Below are positions 33,084-41,544 of a DNA stretch of 50,627 nt, one piece after another. The stretch comes from Hydromicrobium sp964415365 (GTDB lineage: Bacteria > Actinomycetota > Humimicrobiia > Humimicrobiales > Humimicrobiaceae): the NCBI GenBank assembly GCA_964415365.1, contig CAYPYW010000013.1, positions 1-50,627 of the forward strand, in the 5' to 3' direction. How positions within the stretch are numbered: position 1 is the stretch's first letter; every line of letters begins with the position of its first letter. Made by a program: the position numbers and the translations under genes. The notes beneath the pieces are model-generated. The model was not told where the DNA came from and ran no database searches. It was given only the letters and a program-made list of their open reading frames with translations.

Positions 33084-34070
33084 CTACAATGTTACATTTC
33101 TTAATTCTGCGGCTTTCTCCTCCGGTAAAGTATCATTTATAAATGTCCCTGCCCCCAATTCGCACCCTGCCATGTATTTAAGTTTATTTTTTGTCCTGTA
33201 GGGTGGATAAAACTCAAAATGAAAATGATAATAACTATAATCGCTACCACCAGTTGGTTTTTGATGGATCACCATCACATAAGGCATCCGAAAGTTAAAT
33301 AACTTATTGTATCTATTTACCAGTTCCTTAATTATTTTTGATAGAGAAGTAATTTCTTTTTCGCTCAGTTCACACAAACTACCCAGGTGTCTTAAACAGT
33401 AAATGTGTACTTCATACGGCCAGCTGGCATAGAAAGGAATAAATGCAACAAAACCTTCATTCTTAGTAATAATCCTGCTTCCATCCTTCAATTCCTTTTC
33501 AATTATAGTACAGTGAAGACACTTCTTACTCTTTCTGTAAAATTTCTTCGAGGATTTTAATTCCCCTAAAACAACCGGTGGTACATATGAAAATGCATAT
33601 ATCTGACCATGGGGGTGAGAAAGAGTAACACCTATTTCCTTTCCTTTATTTTCAAAAATCAAAACATATTTTACAAATTCTTTTTTACCAAGAGCTAAAT
33701 ATCTGTCTCTCCATACATTTACCAGGTTATTTATTTTCTCTAAAGGTAAATCTTCCAGATATAAATCATGGTTTGACGTATAGCAAACAACTTCACAGAT
33801 ACCTTTCGATTCCTTTAGCTTATATTTAAAATCATTTCCCGCGTTTAACTTTCCATTATCTACTCTGTCAGGGTTTTTATCAAAAGTTGGAAACTTATTC
33901 TCAAAAACCACAATATCATAATCACCTGCTGGAATCTCTGTTTCCATTTTACCATTCTTTGTAGGACAAAGGGGGCAAAAATCTTTTGGCGGGTGAAAAG
34001 TCCTGTCCTGTCTTTTGGTGGCAATAGCTACCACTTGATCTTTTATTGGATCATACCTCAGCTGAAGCAT
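33084..34070 (-). CDS. galT: Galactose-1-phosphate uridylyltransferase
   Basis: This 328-residue protein is a GalT of the HIT superfamily. Cys32 and Cys35 (CPLCP) begin the metal site, and His152-x-His154-x-Gln156 (HPHGQIY) holds the nucleotide-accepting His154. The C-terminal SDYSYYHFHFEFYPP supplies further ligands. It exchanges UMP between UDP-glucose and galactose-1-phosphate in the Leloir pathway. It is the last gene of a minus-strand unit that begins with the sugar-binding lipoprotein. GAGAGG lies before its ATG. galE is not in the window. Confidence 0.95.
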   Translation of the reverse strand: MLQLRYDPIKDQVVAIATKRQDRTFHPPKDFCPLCPTKNGKMETEIPAGDYDIVVFENKFPTFDKNPDRVDNGKLNAGNDFKYKLKESKGICEVVCYTSNHDLYLEDLPLEKINNLVNVWRDRYLALGKKEFVKYVLIFENKGKEIGVTLSHPHGQIYAFSYVPPVVLGELKSSKKFYRKSKKCLHCTIIEKELKDGSRIITKNEGFVAFIPFYASWPYEVHIYCLRHLGSLCELSEKEITSLSKIIKELVNRYNKLFNFRMPYVMVIHQKPTGGSDYSYYHFHFEFYPPYRTKNKLKYMAGCELGAGTFINDTLPEEKAAELRNVTL

Positions 34071-34102
34071 TCTATACCTCTCTTACCATTTCAGGAAGTC
34101 TT

Positions 34103-34282
34103 TTAAAAATCATAATATATTAAATATCTCCCATCATCCTTTATTACTACTCGCTCTTTAAGACTCGAATTTTCCTTACATTCTCGACTCTCTAGATATT
34201 CGTTTCTACCGGGTGATTTGCCTCTTCTTTTATTGGCTTTGCTATTTCCCTTTCCAATTAATTCTAACTTCTCTTTTTTCAT
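34103..34282 (-). CDS. Small protein of 59 residues between galK and galT
   Basis: A 59-residue open frame begins with ATG at 34282, five bases after the galK stop, with AAGGA inside the last galK codons as a likely ribosome-binding site. The protein is basic in its first half (KANKRRGKSPGRNEYL) and ends in VVIKDDGRYLIYYDF. That hydrophobic, aromatic tail after a DGRYL turn looks like a conserved short-protein ending and not like random translation. I cannot name a family with certainty. Position and orientation point to cotranscription in the sugar operon. Confidence 0.6.
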   Translation of the reverse strand: MKKEKLELIGKGNSKANKRRGKSPGRNEYLESRECKENSSLKERVVIKDDGRYLIYYDF

Positions 34283-34287
34283 CTCTT

Positions 34288-35517
34288 CTATTTATCCTTA
34301 AATCTTAATCTTTTGGTTCCATCAGAGAATAAACAATCTATAAAATCAGGAGAAATGTTGAATCTTTTTAAGAACTTCTCACCCATTATATTAATAATAT
34401 TATCAACTTCGCTCTTTTTAACAATGCTTATAATGCTTCCTCCAAAACCTGCCCCCATCAATCTCCCACCATAAACTCCATTAATTTTGCTCATCTCATA
34501 TACCAGATAGTCAAGCTTTTCAGTCGATACCTCATAATCATACCTCAGGCTATCATGTGACTCAAATAATACTCTGCCCAATTTTTCAATATCTCTCTTA
34601 AGCAGATATTCTTTTGACAATAAGACTCTATTATTTTCCGTAACTACATGTTTTACTCTTCTGAAGAGTTTTTCAGGCATTTTATTTTTCAGCTTGTACA
34701 AAAGTTCCAAACTAACATCTGACAGGGAATTAATATTTTTGTTTTTTATTATTTTGGATATTAACTGCACTGCCTCATTACATTCCTGCCTTCTTCTATT
34801 ATATTCCGTATTCGCCAGATTTCTTTCCTCTTTGGAATCTATAATTAAAATCAGGTTATCTTCAAGATCGAAAGGAATGTATTCATAAGACAAATCTTTA
34901 AAATTCAGATAAATTACATAGTTTTTCCCTCCAAAAGTGACAGAAAATTGGTCCATCAACCCAACATTGACCCCTACAAAATTATTTTCTGCGTTATTAC
35001 AATATCGAACCGTATCTTTTTTATCAACCTTTAAATTAAAAAGTTCCTCAACAAACTTCGCAACTCCAACTTCAAGAGAGGCTGATGAGCTAATACCAGC
35101 ACCAATAGGTAATTTACTATCAATAACGATATTAAATCCACCAATTCTATAACCATTCCGGATATATTCCTTCAAAACCCCTCTTGTGTAGTTTACCCAG
35201 TTTACATTTCTATCAAAAGTAATATCATTTAATGAAAATTTATTGTAATCATTTAAGTTTTTAGAAAAAACTTCTACATAATCTGTTTTATTTTTAGACC
35301 CTGCTATAAATATGTATCTATTTATAGCAGCATTTATAGAAAGTCCCAAATTATAATCTGTATGCTCACCAATTATATTCACTCTCCCAGGGGATAGAAT
35401 ATTTACCAAATCCTCTTTCTTGAAAATATTTTTTCCTTCCCCCTCACTATTCACAAATTTTTCACAAAATAAATTATGAAGTTCCTCGAAGAAATCATTA
35501 ATTTCAAATTTTCCCAT
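34288..35517 (-). CDS. galK: Galactokinase
   Basis: This 409-residue GHMP kinase has the galactokinase signature SPGRVNIIGEHTDYN near residue 50, the ATP loop LPIGAGISSSASLEVG near 140, VGLMDQFSV near 188 (with the catalytic Asp) and the C-terminal GGRLMGAGFGGS. It phosphorylates galactose at C1. The protein fits the full family length. It follows the permease genes on the same strand after 74 bp and precedes the 59-residue gene and galT. Together with the ABC transporter, this defines a galactose or galactoside uptake and catabolic unit. Confidence 0.95.
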   Translation of the reverse strand: MGKFEINDFFEELHNLFCEKFVNSEGEGKNIFKKEDLVNILSPGRVNIIGEHTDYNLGLSINAAINRYIFIAGSKNKTDYVEVFSKNLNDYNKFSLNDITFDRNVNWVNYTRGVLKEYIRNGYRIGGFNIVIDSKLPIGAGISSSASLEVGVAKFVEELFNLKVDKKDTVRYCNNAENNFVGVNVGLMDQFSVTFGGKNYVIYLNFKDLSYEYIPFDLEDNLILIIDSKEERNLANTEYNRRRQECNEAVQLISKIIKNKNINSLSDVSLELLYKLKNKMPEKLFRRVKHVVTENNRVLLSKEYLLKRDIEKLGRVLFESHDSLRYDYEVSTEKLDYLVYEMSKINGVYGGRLMGAGFGGSIISIVKKSEVDNIINIMGEKFLKRFNISPDFIDCLFSDGTKRLRFKDK

Positions 35518-35591
35518 TTTATACTATCACAATATCCTCTCTTATATTTTTACCAATAATTTCATACTTTAATATCTTACTCATTAGAATA

Positions 35592-36449
35592 TCACCCTTT
35601 AACAGAACCAGCAGTAAGACCAGCAACTAAGTATTTTTGGAAGAATATAAATATAATAATTACGGGTAATGTAACAATTGTAGATCCTGCACACATATCA
35701 GACCAGAGATATTGAAACTCACCAACGTAAGTCAGTAAGAAACCAGGAGGAATAGTTAACATACTGTTTCTCGAGCTCAAGGTAAGAGAGAAAAGTAAAT
35801 TATTCCAAGCTACCAAAAATGAGAAAAGTGCTACAGCTACTACCCCTGGAGAAATTATAGGAATAACTATCTTTAAAAGTGTCCCTATTCTACTACTTCC
35901 ATCAACATATGCAGCTTCTTCAATTTCCTTCGGAATTGTATCGCAAAACCCCTTAATCATCCATATTGAAAAAGGTAAGGAAAAAGTTGTTAAAGAAAGA
36001 ATTAACCCAGGATAAGTATTTAGAAGACCCAATTTTTTATACATAACGTAAAGAGAAATTACTATAACCACATAAGGAAACATCTGAGTGGCTAAAATCA
36101 AAAGAAATATTGCCCTTTGGCCAGAAAATCTAAATCTTGAAAAACTATAACCAGATAGGGTTGCTAAAATTATGGTAACAATAGTAACAGATGCAGATAT
36201 AATTATGCCATTTTTGAAAAAAACAAGAAATCCTCCCCTATCAGTAATTTGTTTTATATAGCTTTCTAGTGTGAAAGAGACCGGGATCCAAGTCGGTGGA
36301 ATATTAAAAGCTTCATAATTTGGTTTGAGTGATGTAGAAATCATCCAAAAAATTGGGGAAAAAGCAAAAGTTAAAATTATAATTAATACTAAATAAATAA
36401 ATATCCTGGAAAAAACTCTAAATAGCACGTATTTTTTAATACTCAACAC
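35592..36449 (-). CDS. Sugar ABC transporter permease (MalG type)
   Basis: This 285-residue protein has six membrane helices and the MalG-type EAA loop EEAAYVDGSSRIGTLLKIVIP, which docks to the ATPase. PTWIPVSFTLESYIK near the start is the usual external loop of this CUT1 family. The start is GTG at 36449, inside the last codons of the upstream permease (14-bp overlap) with AAAGGAAAA just before it. No ATP-binding subunit gene is present in the unit, so a shared MsmK-like ATPase encoded elsewhere is probably used. Confidence 0.93.
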   Translation of the reverse strand: MLSIKKYVLFRVFSRIFIYLVLIIILTFAFSPIFWMISTSLKPNYEAFNIPPTWIPVSFTLESYIKQITDRGGFLVFFKNGIIISASVTIVTIILATLSGYSFSRFRFSGQRAIFLLILATQMFPYVVIVISLYVMYKKLGLLNTYPGLILSLTTFSLPFSIWMIKGFCDTIPKEIEEAAYVDGSSRIGTLLKIVIPIISPGVVAVALFSFLVAWNNLLFSLTLSSRNSMLTIPPGFLLTYVGEFQYLWSDMCAGSTIVTLPVIIIFIFFQKYLVAGLTAGSVKG

Positions 36450-37335
36450 TTTTCCTTTCCATATTCCTTATATAGAAGAAAGAAAAAAACAAAAGCACAA
36501 TAAGCCAAATCACACCTATCGCTGAAGCATAACCCAATTCAAAGTTTCTAAACGCCATTCTAAAGGAATATATTGCAAAAGTTGTAGTCGCGTTAACAGG
36601 GCCACCCAAGGTAGTCGTCCAAATAATGTCAAAATTATTAAAATTCCAAATAACCATCAATGTAGTGGTTATTAAAATTACGTTTTTAAGATAAGGTAGA
36701 GTAATATGAAAAAATTTCTGAAATACATTGGCACCATCTATTACTGCAGCTTCATTTACATCCTCTGGAATAGCCTGCAAAGCTGCCAAAAACATCAACA
36801 TATAAAATGGAAATTGATTCCATATATTTGCAAATATTACTGCAAACATAGCAGCTCCTGGTCTACCAAACCAGGGAATGAATTCAGAGATTATATGCAT
36901 CTTCTTTAAAACATAGTTAATAATTCCTACCTCTCCATTGAACATATATAAGAAAAGCAAGGCTACTATCACACCTGGTACTACCCACGGAGTTAAGGCA
37001 ATCCCTCTAAAAAATCTTTGCAACACTATTTTTTGATTCAATACTAATGCTAGGGACAACCCAATAGTGAAACCCCCAAGAATTGAAAAGAAAACAAAAA
37101 CAATTGTGTTTTTAAGTGATTCCCAAAAGATTTTGTCTCTAAATAAAGACCCATAATTTTTAAAAAAAATGAACTTAATACTATCCGGCTCAATAATGTT
37201 ATAAGATTTAAGACTTAATACTAGCCCATTTAAAAGAGGGTATATAATTACAAAACCAATAACAAAGACAGAAGGAAGTATCAATAGAATTGCAAAACTC
37301 TTATTACTTAATCCTCTATTATATCCATTTATCAT
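36436..37335 (-). CDS. Sugar ABC transporter permease (MalF type)
   Basis: This 299-residue protein has six membrane helices and the EAA loop NEAAVIDGANVFQKFFHITLP. The N-terminus AILLILPSVFVIGFVIIYPL and the first-loop pattern mark it as the MalF-like partner of a CUT1 (oligosaccharide or polyol) importer. It overlaps the MalG-type gene by 14 bp. The preceding spacer to the binding-protein gene contains a stable hairpin. AAGG sits close before its ATG. Confidence 0.93.
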   Translation of the reverse strand: MINGYNRGLSNKSFAILLILPSVFVIGFVIIYPLLNGLVLSLKSYNIIEPDSIKFIFFKNYGSLFRDKIFWESLKNTIVFVFFSILGGFTIGLSLALVLNQKIVLQRFFRGIALTPWVVPGVIVALLFLYMFNGEVGIINYVLKKMHIISEFIPWFGRPGAAMFAVIFANIWNQFPFYMLMFLAALQAIPEDVNEAAVIDGANVFQKFFHITLPYLKNVILITTTLMVIWNFNNFDIIWTTTLGGPVNATTTFAIYSFRMAFRNFELGYASAIGVIWLIVLLFFSFFYIRNMERKSVEY

Positions 37336-37368
37336 TAACCTTGCTTGACCTCACAAACTCAACACTAC

Positions 37369-37404
37369 TTTACCAGGGAAGCATATATTAGCTCCCCTGG
37401 TAAA
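37369..37404 (-). promoter_or_regulatory. Intercistronic stem-loop between binding-protein and permease genes
   Basis: Perfect 10-bp arms TTTACCAGGG (37369-37378) and CCCTGGTAAA (37395-37404), extended inside by AGC (37380-37382) with GCT (37391-37393). On the minus strand no T-run follows. It is better placed as an mRNA-stabilising or partial-attenuation element that lets the binding protein be made in excess over the permeases. Confidence 0.6.
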
Positions 37405-37468
37405 TTTTCCATATTTATCCACTATACCTACTGTCAACTAACCCTGACGATTTAATAATCAGCAATAA

Positions 37469-38839
37469 TTATTCCTCTCCGTACAGGAGCTTCAAATTTG
37501 CTTCACAGTCTGCCAGAATATCGTCTATCGGCTTATCTGAAGTAACAGTTTCCTGCATCGCATTAATTATGAACGTTGACGCTGCCCCATATTTCGGTCC
37601 AAAAGGAAATGCCTTCATATTAGGCATTACTTCTTCCAGAAATGCTTTCATTACTGGATTCTCAAAATACTCACTATAAGTACCAGTATTTTGGCTTTTC
37701 AAAGGAAGAACAGCTCCCATGGGTAGTAGATACGTAGTTATAGAGATATCGCTGGAAGCTAAGAATTTAACGAATTCCCATGCCATTTCCTTGTTCTCAC
37801 ACTGACTTGAAATACCCAAATTATGAATATCTGCAAGTATCTGTGGAGATGAAACCTCGTCACCCATTGGAGTAGTTGTAACTCCAAATTTGTCAAAAAA
37901 TACATCTCCCTCAAGTTCAGGATTCAAACTTCTTAGAATTCCAAGACAATATGGACCATCTAACTTGAATGCGATTTTATCTTTTGCTGCTAATTCTCTC
38001 AGATCTTTTATTTGCAACCCAAGCGGGTTATACTCCTCTACAACTATTTCCCTTAGCCATTCAAAACACTTTTTATTTTCAGGAGTATTAAAATTAACTC
38101 CATTTTCTAGAGGTGTTGCCCCAAAAGTCCACATCCATGGAATAAAACCAATCAATGAATAATCAATCTTTGTTGTATCTACTCCTAGAGCATACACACC
38201 TTCAGCACCTAATGTATCTTTAATTTTCTCACATGCATCCATCAGCTCATCCATTGTCGCAGGCGGAGTTTCTATACCAGCAGCAGCCATTATATCTTTA
38301 TTATACCAAAAGCCATGAGATGTTAATGCATACGGAACAGCATATAACTTCCCCTCATAAGTTCCTATTTCCAGTCCGCCTTCATAATTATCGGCTAAAT
38401 ATTCCGGTTCAGCAATTTCATTTAAGTCCATTAGTGCGCCCATTGAACCCAATTCAAATGGCCAATTACCATTTAACTGCATGACATCGGGAGCATTCCC
38501 TCCGGCTGCCATAGTTATCAATTGCTCTCTAACCTGATCAAATGGGATTCCCAGATTTTCAATTGTAACATTAGGATGTAAATTAAGAAATTCATCAATC
38601 ACAGCATTTATAGTTGCTCTTGTAGCTTCCTCTGCTGAAGCCCAATTAGCAAAAACTAGGTTGATTTCCTCCTCCTCGGCCTCAACCGGAGTTTCTTCTG
38701 CGACTTCTTTGGTAGAAGTCTCCTCGACAGCTTCCTCCTCTGCTGGTGCTGCTTCCCCTTTACAACCTACAAATGAAAATACTGCAACCATTGATATGCT
38801 TAATAACAATACTACTATCCATAATAATGACTTTTTCAT
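37469..38839 (-). CDS. Sugar ABC transporter substrate-binding lipoprotein
   Basis: This 456-residue protein has a signal peptide with lipobox FVGC (Cys26) followed by an acidic Ala/Glu/Val-rich linker (about 28-60). The type-1 extracellular solute-binding domain (CUT1, MalE/UgpB class) contains LVFANWASAEEATRATINAV, GGNAPDVMQLNG and YAVPYALTSHGFWYNKD. It captures a sugar or oligosaccharide at the outer face of the membrane. It is the first gene of the operon, under a strong promoter and LacI-type operator. AAAGGA precedes its ATG. The ligand is not predictable from sequence, but downstream galK and galT point to a galactose-containing sugar. Confidence 0.93.
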   Translation of the reverse strand: MKKSLLWIVVLLLSISMVAVFSFVGCKGEAAPAEEEAVEETSTKEVAEETPVEAEEEEINLVFANWASAEEATRATINAVIDEFLNLHPNVTIENLGIPFDQVREQLITMAAGGNAPDVMQLNGNWPFELGSMGALMDLNEIAEPEYLADNYEGGLEIGTYEGKLYAVPYALTSHGFWYNKDIMAAAGIETPPATMDELMDACEKIKDTLGAEGVYALGVDTTKIDYSLIGFIPWMWTFGATPLENGVNFNTPENKKCFEWLREIVVEEYNPLGLQIKDLRELAAKDKIAFKLDGPYCLGILRSLNPELEGDVFFDKFGVTTTPMGDEVSSPQILADIHNLGISSQCENKEMAWEFVKFLASSDISITTYLLPMGAVLPLKSQNTGTYSEYFENPVMKAFLEEVMPNMKAFPFGPKYGAASTFIINAMQETVTSDKPIDDILADCEANLKLLYGEE

Positions 38840-39138
38840 TTCAAATCCTTTCGCTACGAGACTTTTAATTACAAAGAATACATATAATTATTTCTATAAA
38901 TCACCTCCCTTAATACTTTACTTTCTACATTATTCCTGATAAATTTCTCCTGAGATTTGTTTCGGTTATAGTTTTAGCACAAAACTACCTTGGCTATCCT
39001 TAACAAATCTCTTCCCATTTTACACCCTTCACCTCCCTTTAAAATCTTCAATAAGCTATTAAAAGATTTAATTTATTTACTCATCTATCTTTGCATTTAA
39101 ATTCTAGGGCCTTTAAAATAAAAAAGTTAATTTTTAAC
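38840..39138 (-). promoter_or_regulatory. Long leader of the sugar operon with two strong SD-like sequences
   Basis: The predicted start lies near 39156, giving a leader of more than 300 bases before the binding-protein ATG. On the minus strand AAGGGAGGTGA occurs twice, at 39029-39039 and 38901-38911 (complement). A 14-codon frame (38974-39018, MGRDLLRIAKVVLC) follows the first. The second has no obvious start nearby. A leader peptide or ribosome standby role is possible but unproven. Confidence 0.35.
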
Positions 39139-39158
39139 AAGCGCTTGCGCAAGTGCTT
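39139..39158. promoter_or_regulatory. LacI-type operator 1 (sugar-uptake unit)
   Basis: AAGCGCTTGCGCAAGTGCTT, a near-perfect palindrome centred on TTGCGCAA, overlaps the expected transcription start just beyond the -10. The same sequence with two changes occurs at 42870-42889 and half of it at 44099, before lacI. A bound repressor here would block initiation. Confidence 0.88.
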
Positions 39159-39162
39159 ACCT

Positions 39163-39191
39163 ATAATATAAAAAAACACTTAGCATGTCAA
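39163..39191 (-). promoter_or_regulatory. Strong promoter of the sugar-uptake unit
   Basis: On the minus strand TTGACA (39186-39191) and TATTAT (39163-39168) are spaced by exactly 17 bp. The arrangement of -35, -10 and operator is copied almost base for base at the second unit. Confidence 0.85.
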
Positions 39192-39316
39192 GTTCTCAAA
39201 TCGCTTTATTCAAAAAAGTGTCACTTAAAATCCTAAAGCACGGACTTATTTTAGCCGACAATTCTATTCAAAAAACTTCCCCAAAAAAATTCTGAGCAGC
39301 TTTCAGACATTCGACA

Positions 39317-40486
39317 TCAATAATCCCCATACTCAATCCCTGTCTTAATAAAAGCCTCTAAGTTTTTTAGAGGTGTTCCATGCTCAAGAAAATCAGCAGA
39401 TTGCAGGATAAATTTTCCTCCCACCTTTCCCACTTCTACTGTTTCTTTAGTCACCTTCTTAATTTTATCGACGGGGCCAGCTTTTAATACATTTATCTGA
39501 TCTACATTCCCTACAATAATGAACATACCTTTAGACCTACTTTTAGCTTCAGCTAAATTACCATCACCAATGGGTGGTGGCGAAAATGGCTCAACCATTT
39601 TAGGACCTACCTCTATGTACGATTCAATCAAATTCATAATCTCCCCACAATTATGATAAAGTGCGGGTATTCCTCTACTTTGTACAATATTTATATATTT
39701 CCTTTCAAAAGGTAAAATGTACTTATCAAATATTCTTTTGCCTATAAATCCACCTGCGACATTTGCTCCTATACAATGAACATCGATCCCAGAATCATTT
39801 ACCGCACTTGTATAATCTTTAATTCTTTCTATGGAAAAATTCATTAATTTTTCATAAAATTTGTAATCTGTTAAAAATAAAGAGTATAAAGAAGTTAAAT
39901 CTATCAATAATGATGCACTGTTAAATGGCCCATGAGGTGACCATACTCCAACTATCCCATCGTCTCCCACCGTTTCTTTTATTACACTTACAACTTTCTT
40001 TATCCTTTTTGGATAAGCTCTATCCATCCCAGGTTCATATTTCATGATTACATCTAAATCTTCTTCAGTTTTTACAGGTTTGTCTGTACAAGCATAAACA
40101 TATGAACCCGGCCTAACCTCACTAGCAGTGAAATCCTGGGTAATCTTCCCACCTGGTGTAGTTATAACAGATCTTCTGACTATGCTCTCGCCTCTTTTAA
40201 ATTTCTCAGTACGTACTTTCCAATTTTCTGTTTCCTTATCAATATTTACACCACCAAAATGAACATAATTCGGAACTGCCCCAAACAGCACTCTTACAAA
40301 TACATCTGCTCCAAGCTGTTTTTGGATTTCTATTACTTTTAACTGAGTTTTAAGGTGATCATCTTTATTAATATCCGGGTATACTTGCTTTATGAAAAAT
40401 CCTTGATCCTGAATAAATAATGTTACAGGAACCCTATCTGGAATTTCTCCATTTATTACTTTTAAAAAACGCTCTCTTCCTGTCAT
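39317..40486 (-). CDS. UroD-family (MtaA/CmuA-type) methyltransferase-like protein, second copy
   Basis: This 389-residue protein belongs to the uroporphyrinogen decarboxylase superfamily, branch of corrinoid-dependent methyltransferases. GRERFLKVINGEIPDRVPV opens the barrel, and His278-x-Cys280 in ALYHNCGEIMN is the zinc-binding pair of methyltransferases such as MtaA. The third ligand, normally Cys in a GC(D/E)-type motif near the C-terminus, is absent: the region reads ILQSADFLEHGTP. The arginine set needed for uroporphyrinogen decarboxylation is not evident and no haem genes are nearby. Methyl transfer to or from a corrinoid or pterin is the likely chemistry. It is the third gene of the operator-controlled unit with a mutarotase-like protein and another UroD-type protein. 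Confidence 0.85.
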   Translation of the reverse strand: MTGRERFLKVINGEIPDRVPVTLFIQDQGFFIKQVYPDINKDDHLKTQLKVIEIQKQLGADVFVRVLFGAVPNYVHFGGVNIDKETENWKVRTEKFKRGESIVRRSVITTPGGKITQDFTASEVRPGSYVYACTDKPVKTEEDLDVIMKYEPGMDRAYPKRIKKVVSVIKETVGDDGIVGVWSPHGPFNSASLLIDLTSLYSLFLTDYKFYEKLMNFSIERIKDYTSAVNDSGIDVHCIGANVAGGFIGKRIFDKYILPFERKYINIVQSRGIPALYHNCGEIMNLIESYIEVGPKMVEPFSPPPIGDGNLAEAKSRSKGMFIIVGNVDQINVLKAGPVDKIKKVTKETVEVGKVGGKFILQSADFLEHGTPLKNLEAFIKTGIEYGDY

Positions 40487-40560
40487 AATATGTGTTCCAA
40501 TTCAATTTTATATCTAATTTAATCTTGATCCATGCGAAAACTTATACTCAATCGTTAGAG

Positions 40561-41511
40561 CTACCAGAGTTTAAACATTACATCCCAAATTTTTTTATCT
40601 CCCCCTCTGGCCATCCAAAACTCATTTCCGCGGACAATGCTCTTCTCTAAGCTATCGTCAACTCCATTACAAGGTTCAATTGCAATATGACTATATTCAT
40701 ATAAACTTTCTTCTGGCCACCCTTTACTATTTATCCACAGCCCACAATGTCTAATCTTATCTTTACTAAAAATTACGTCTATTCTCTCATTTTCATTGCT
40801 ATACTCTAACGCAACCACTCCAGTTGAGAGATTTGATAATACAAATTTCACAGCGTATCTTTTGCTCTCATCAACTTCTGAAAAGTCTACACCTTTCCCA
40901 TCTTTAGTTTCTAAAATTGGCCATACATACTCTTTATTTCTCAATACCAATTCTTTATTATCGCAATAATTAACAGTTATGTCAGGAGACTTTTCTACTA
41001 CTATTTTGGTATTCTTAAGTAATTTGAATATAGGATGGATTGACCATATAAAATTAAATTCAAACTGGCTTAAATTTTCAACTTCATAAGATAGCTCGAT
41101 AGCATTATTATTTATCCTAATCACCCTAGTAAAAATATAAGGAAACCTTACTCCGTTAACCTTCTGTATAATTCTACCTCCTCTAACTTCTGTTTTAAAA
41201 TGGAGTGGCCATATTTCCCCATGATCCGGGATCAACACATCTTCCCATGGGAAACCAATATATCTGCACGGAAAAATCGTTGGAAAACATTCATCAATAC
41301 CACTACTGTCAGAAAAGGCGAAATTAGAATCATAAGAGAATTTTTGTAATTTAATAAACTTGTTTCTCCATATAAAATCAAAACCTGTTTCTCTATTAAT
41401 AACTGAAATTATTTTCCCCCCAAGTTCAGGAATGGTCGTTAGAGACAACTTTTTATTTTTAATAGTTAAAGCCTTAAACCCTTCTAGTTTTGTTTCCTTA
41501 ACCTCAACCAT
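40561..41511 (-). CDS. Aldose 1-epimerase-like (galactose mutarotase fold) protein
   Basis: This 316-residue protein has the beta-sandwich mutarotase fold. LTTIPELGGKIISVINRETG opens it, and GIDECFPTIFP, PDHGEIWPLHFK and HCGLWINSKGWPEESLYEYSHIAIEPC follow. The conserved PDHG histidine and the late glutamate (AIEP) fit the catalytic acid-base pair of mutarotases. It would interconvert anomers of a hexose, or recognise a modified sugar. It lies between the two UroD-type genes, 33 bp after the first, in the same transcription unit. The specificity is unknown. Confidence 0.8.
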   Translation of the reverse strand: MVEVKETKLEGFKALTIKNKKLSLTTIPELGGKIISVINRETGFDFIWRNKFIKLQKFSYDSNFAFSDSSGIDECFPTIFPCRYIGFPWEDVLIPDHGEIWPLHFKTEVRGGRIIQKVNGVRFPYIFTRVIRINNNAIELSYEVENLSQFEFNFIWSIHPIFKLLKNTKIVVEKSPDITVNYCDNKELVLRNKEYVWPILETKDGKGVDFSEVDESKRYAVKFVLSNLSTGVVALEYSNENERIDVIFSKDKIRHCGLWINSKGWPEESLYEYSHIAIEPCNGVDDSLEKSIVRGNEFWMARGGDKKIWDVMFKLW

Positions 41512-41544
41512 ACAGTTCTCTTCTCGACCAATTTCTACCAGCCT

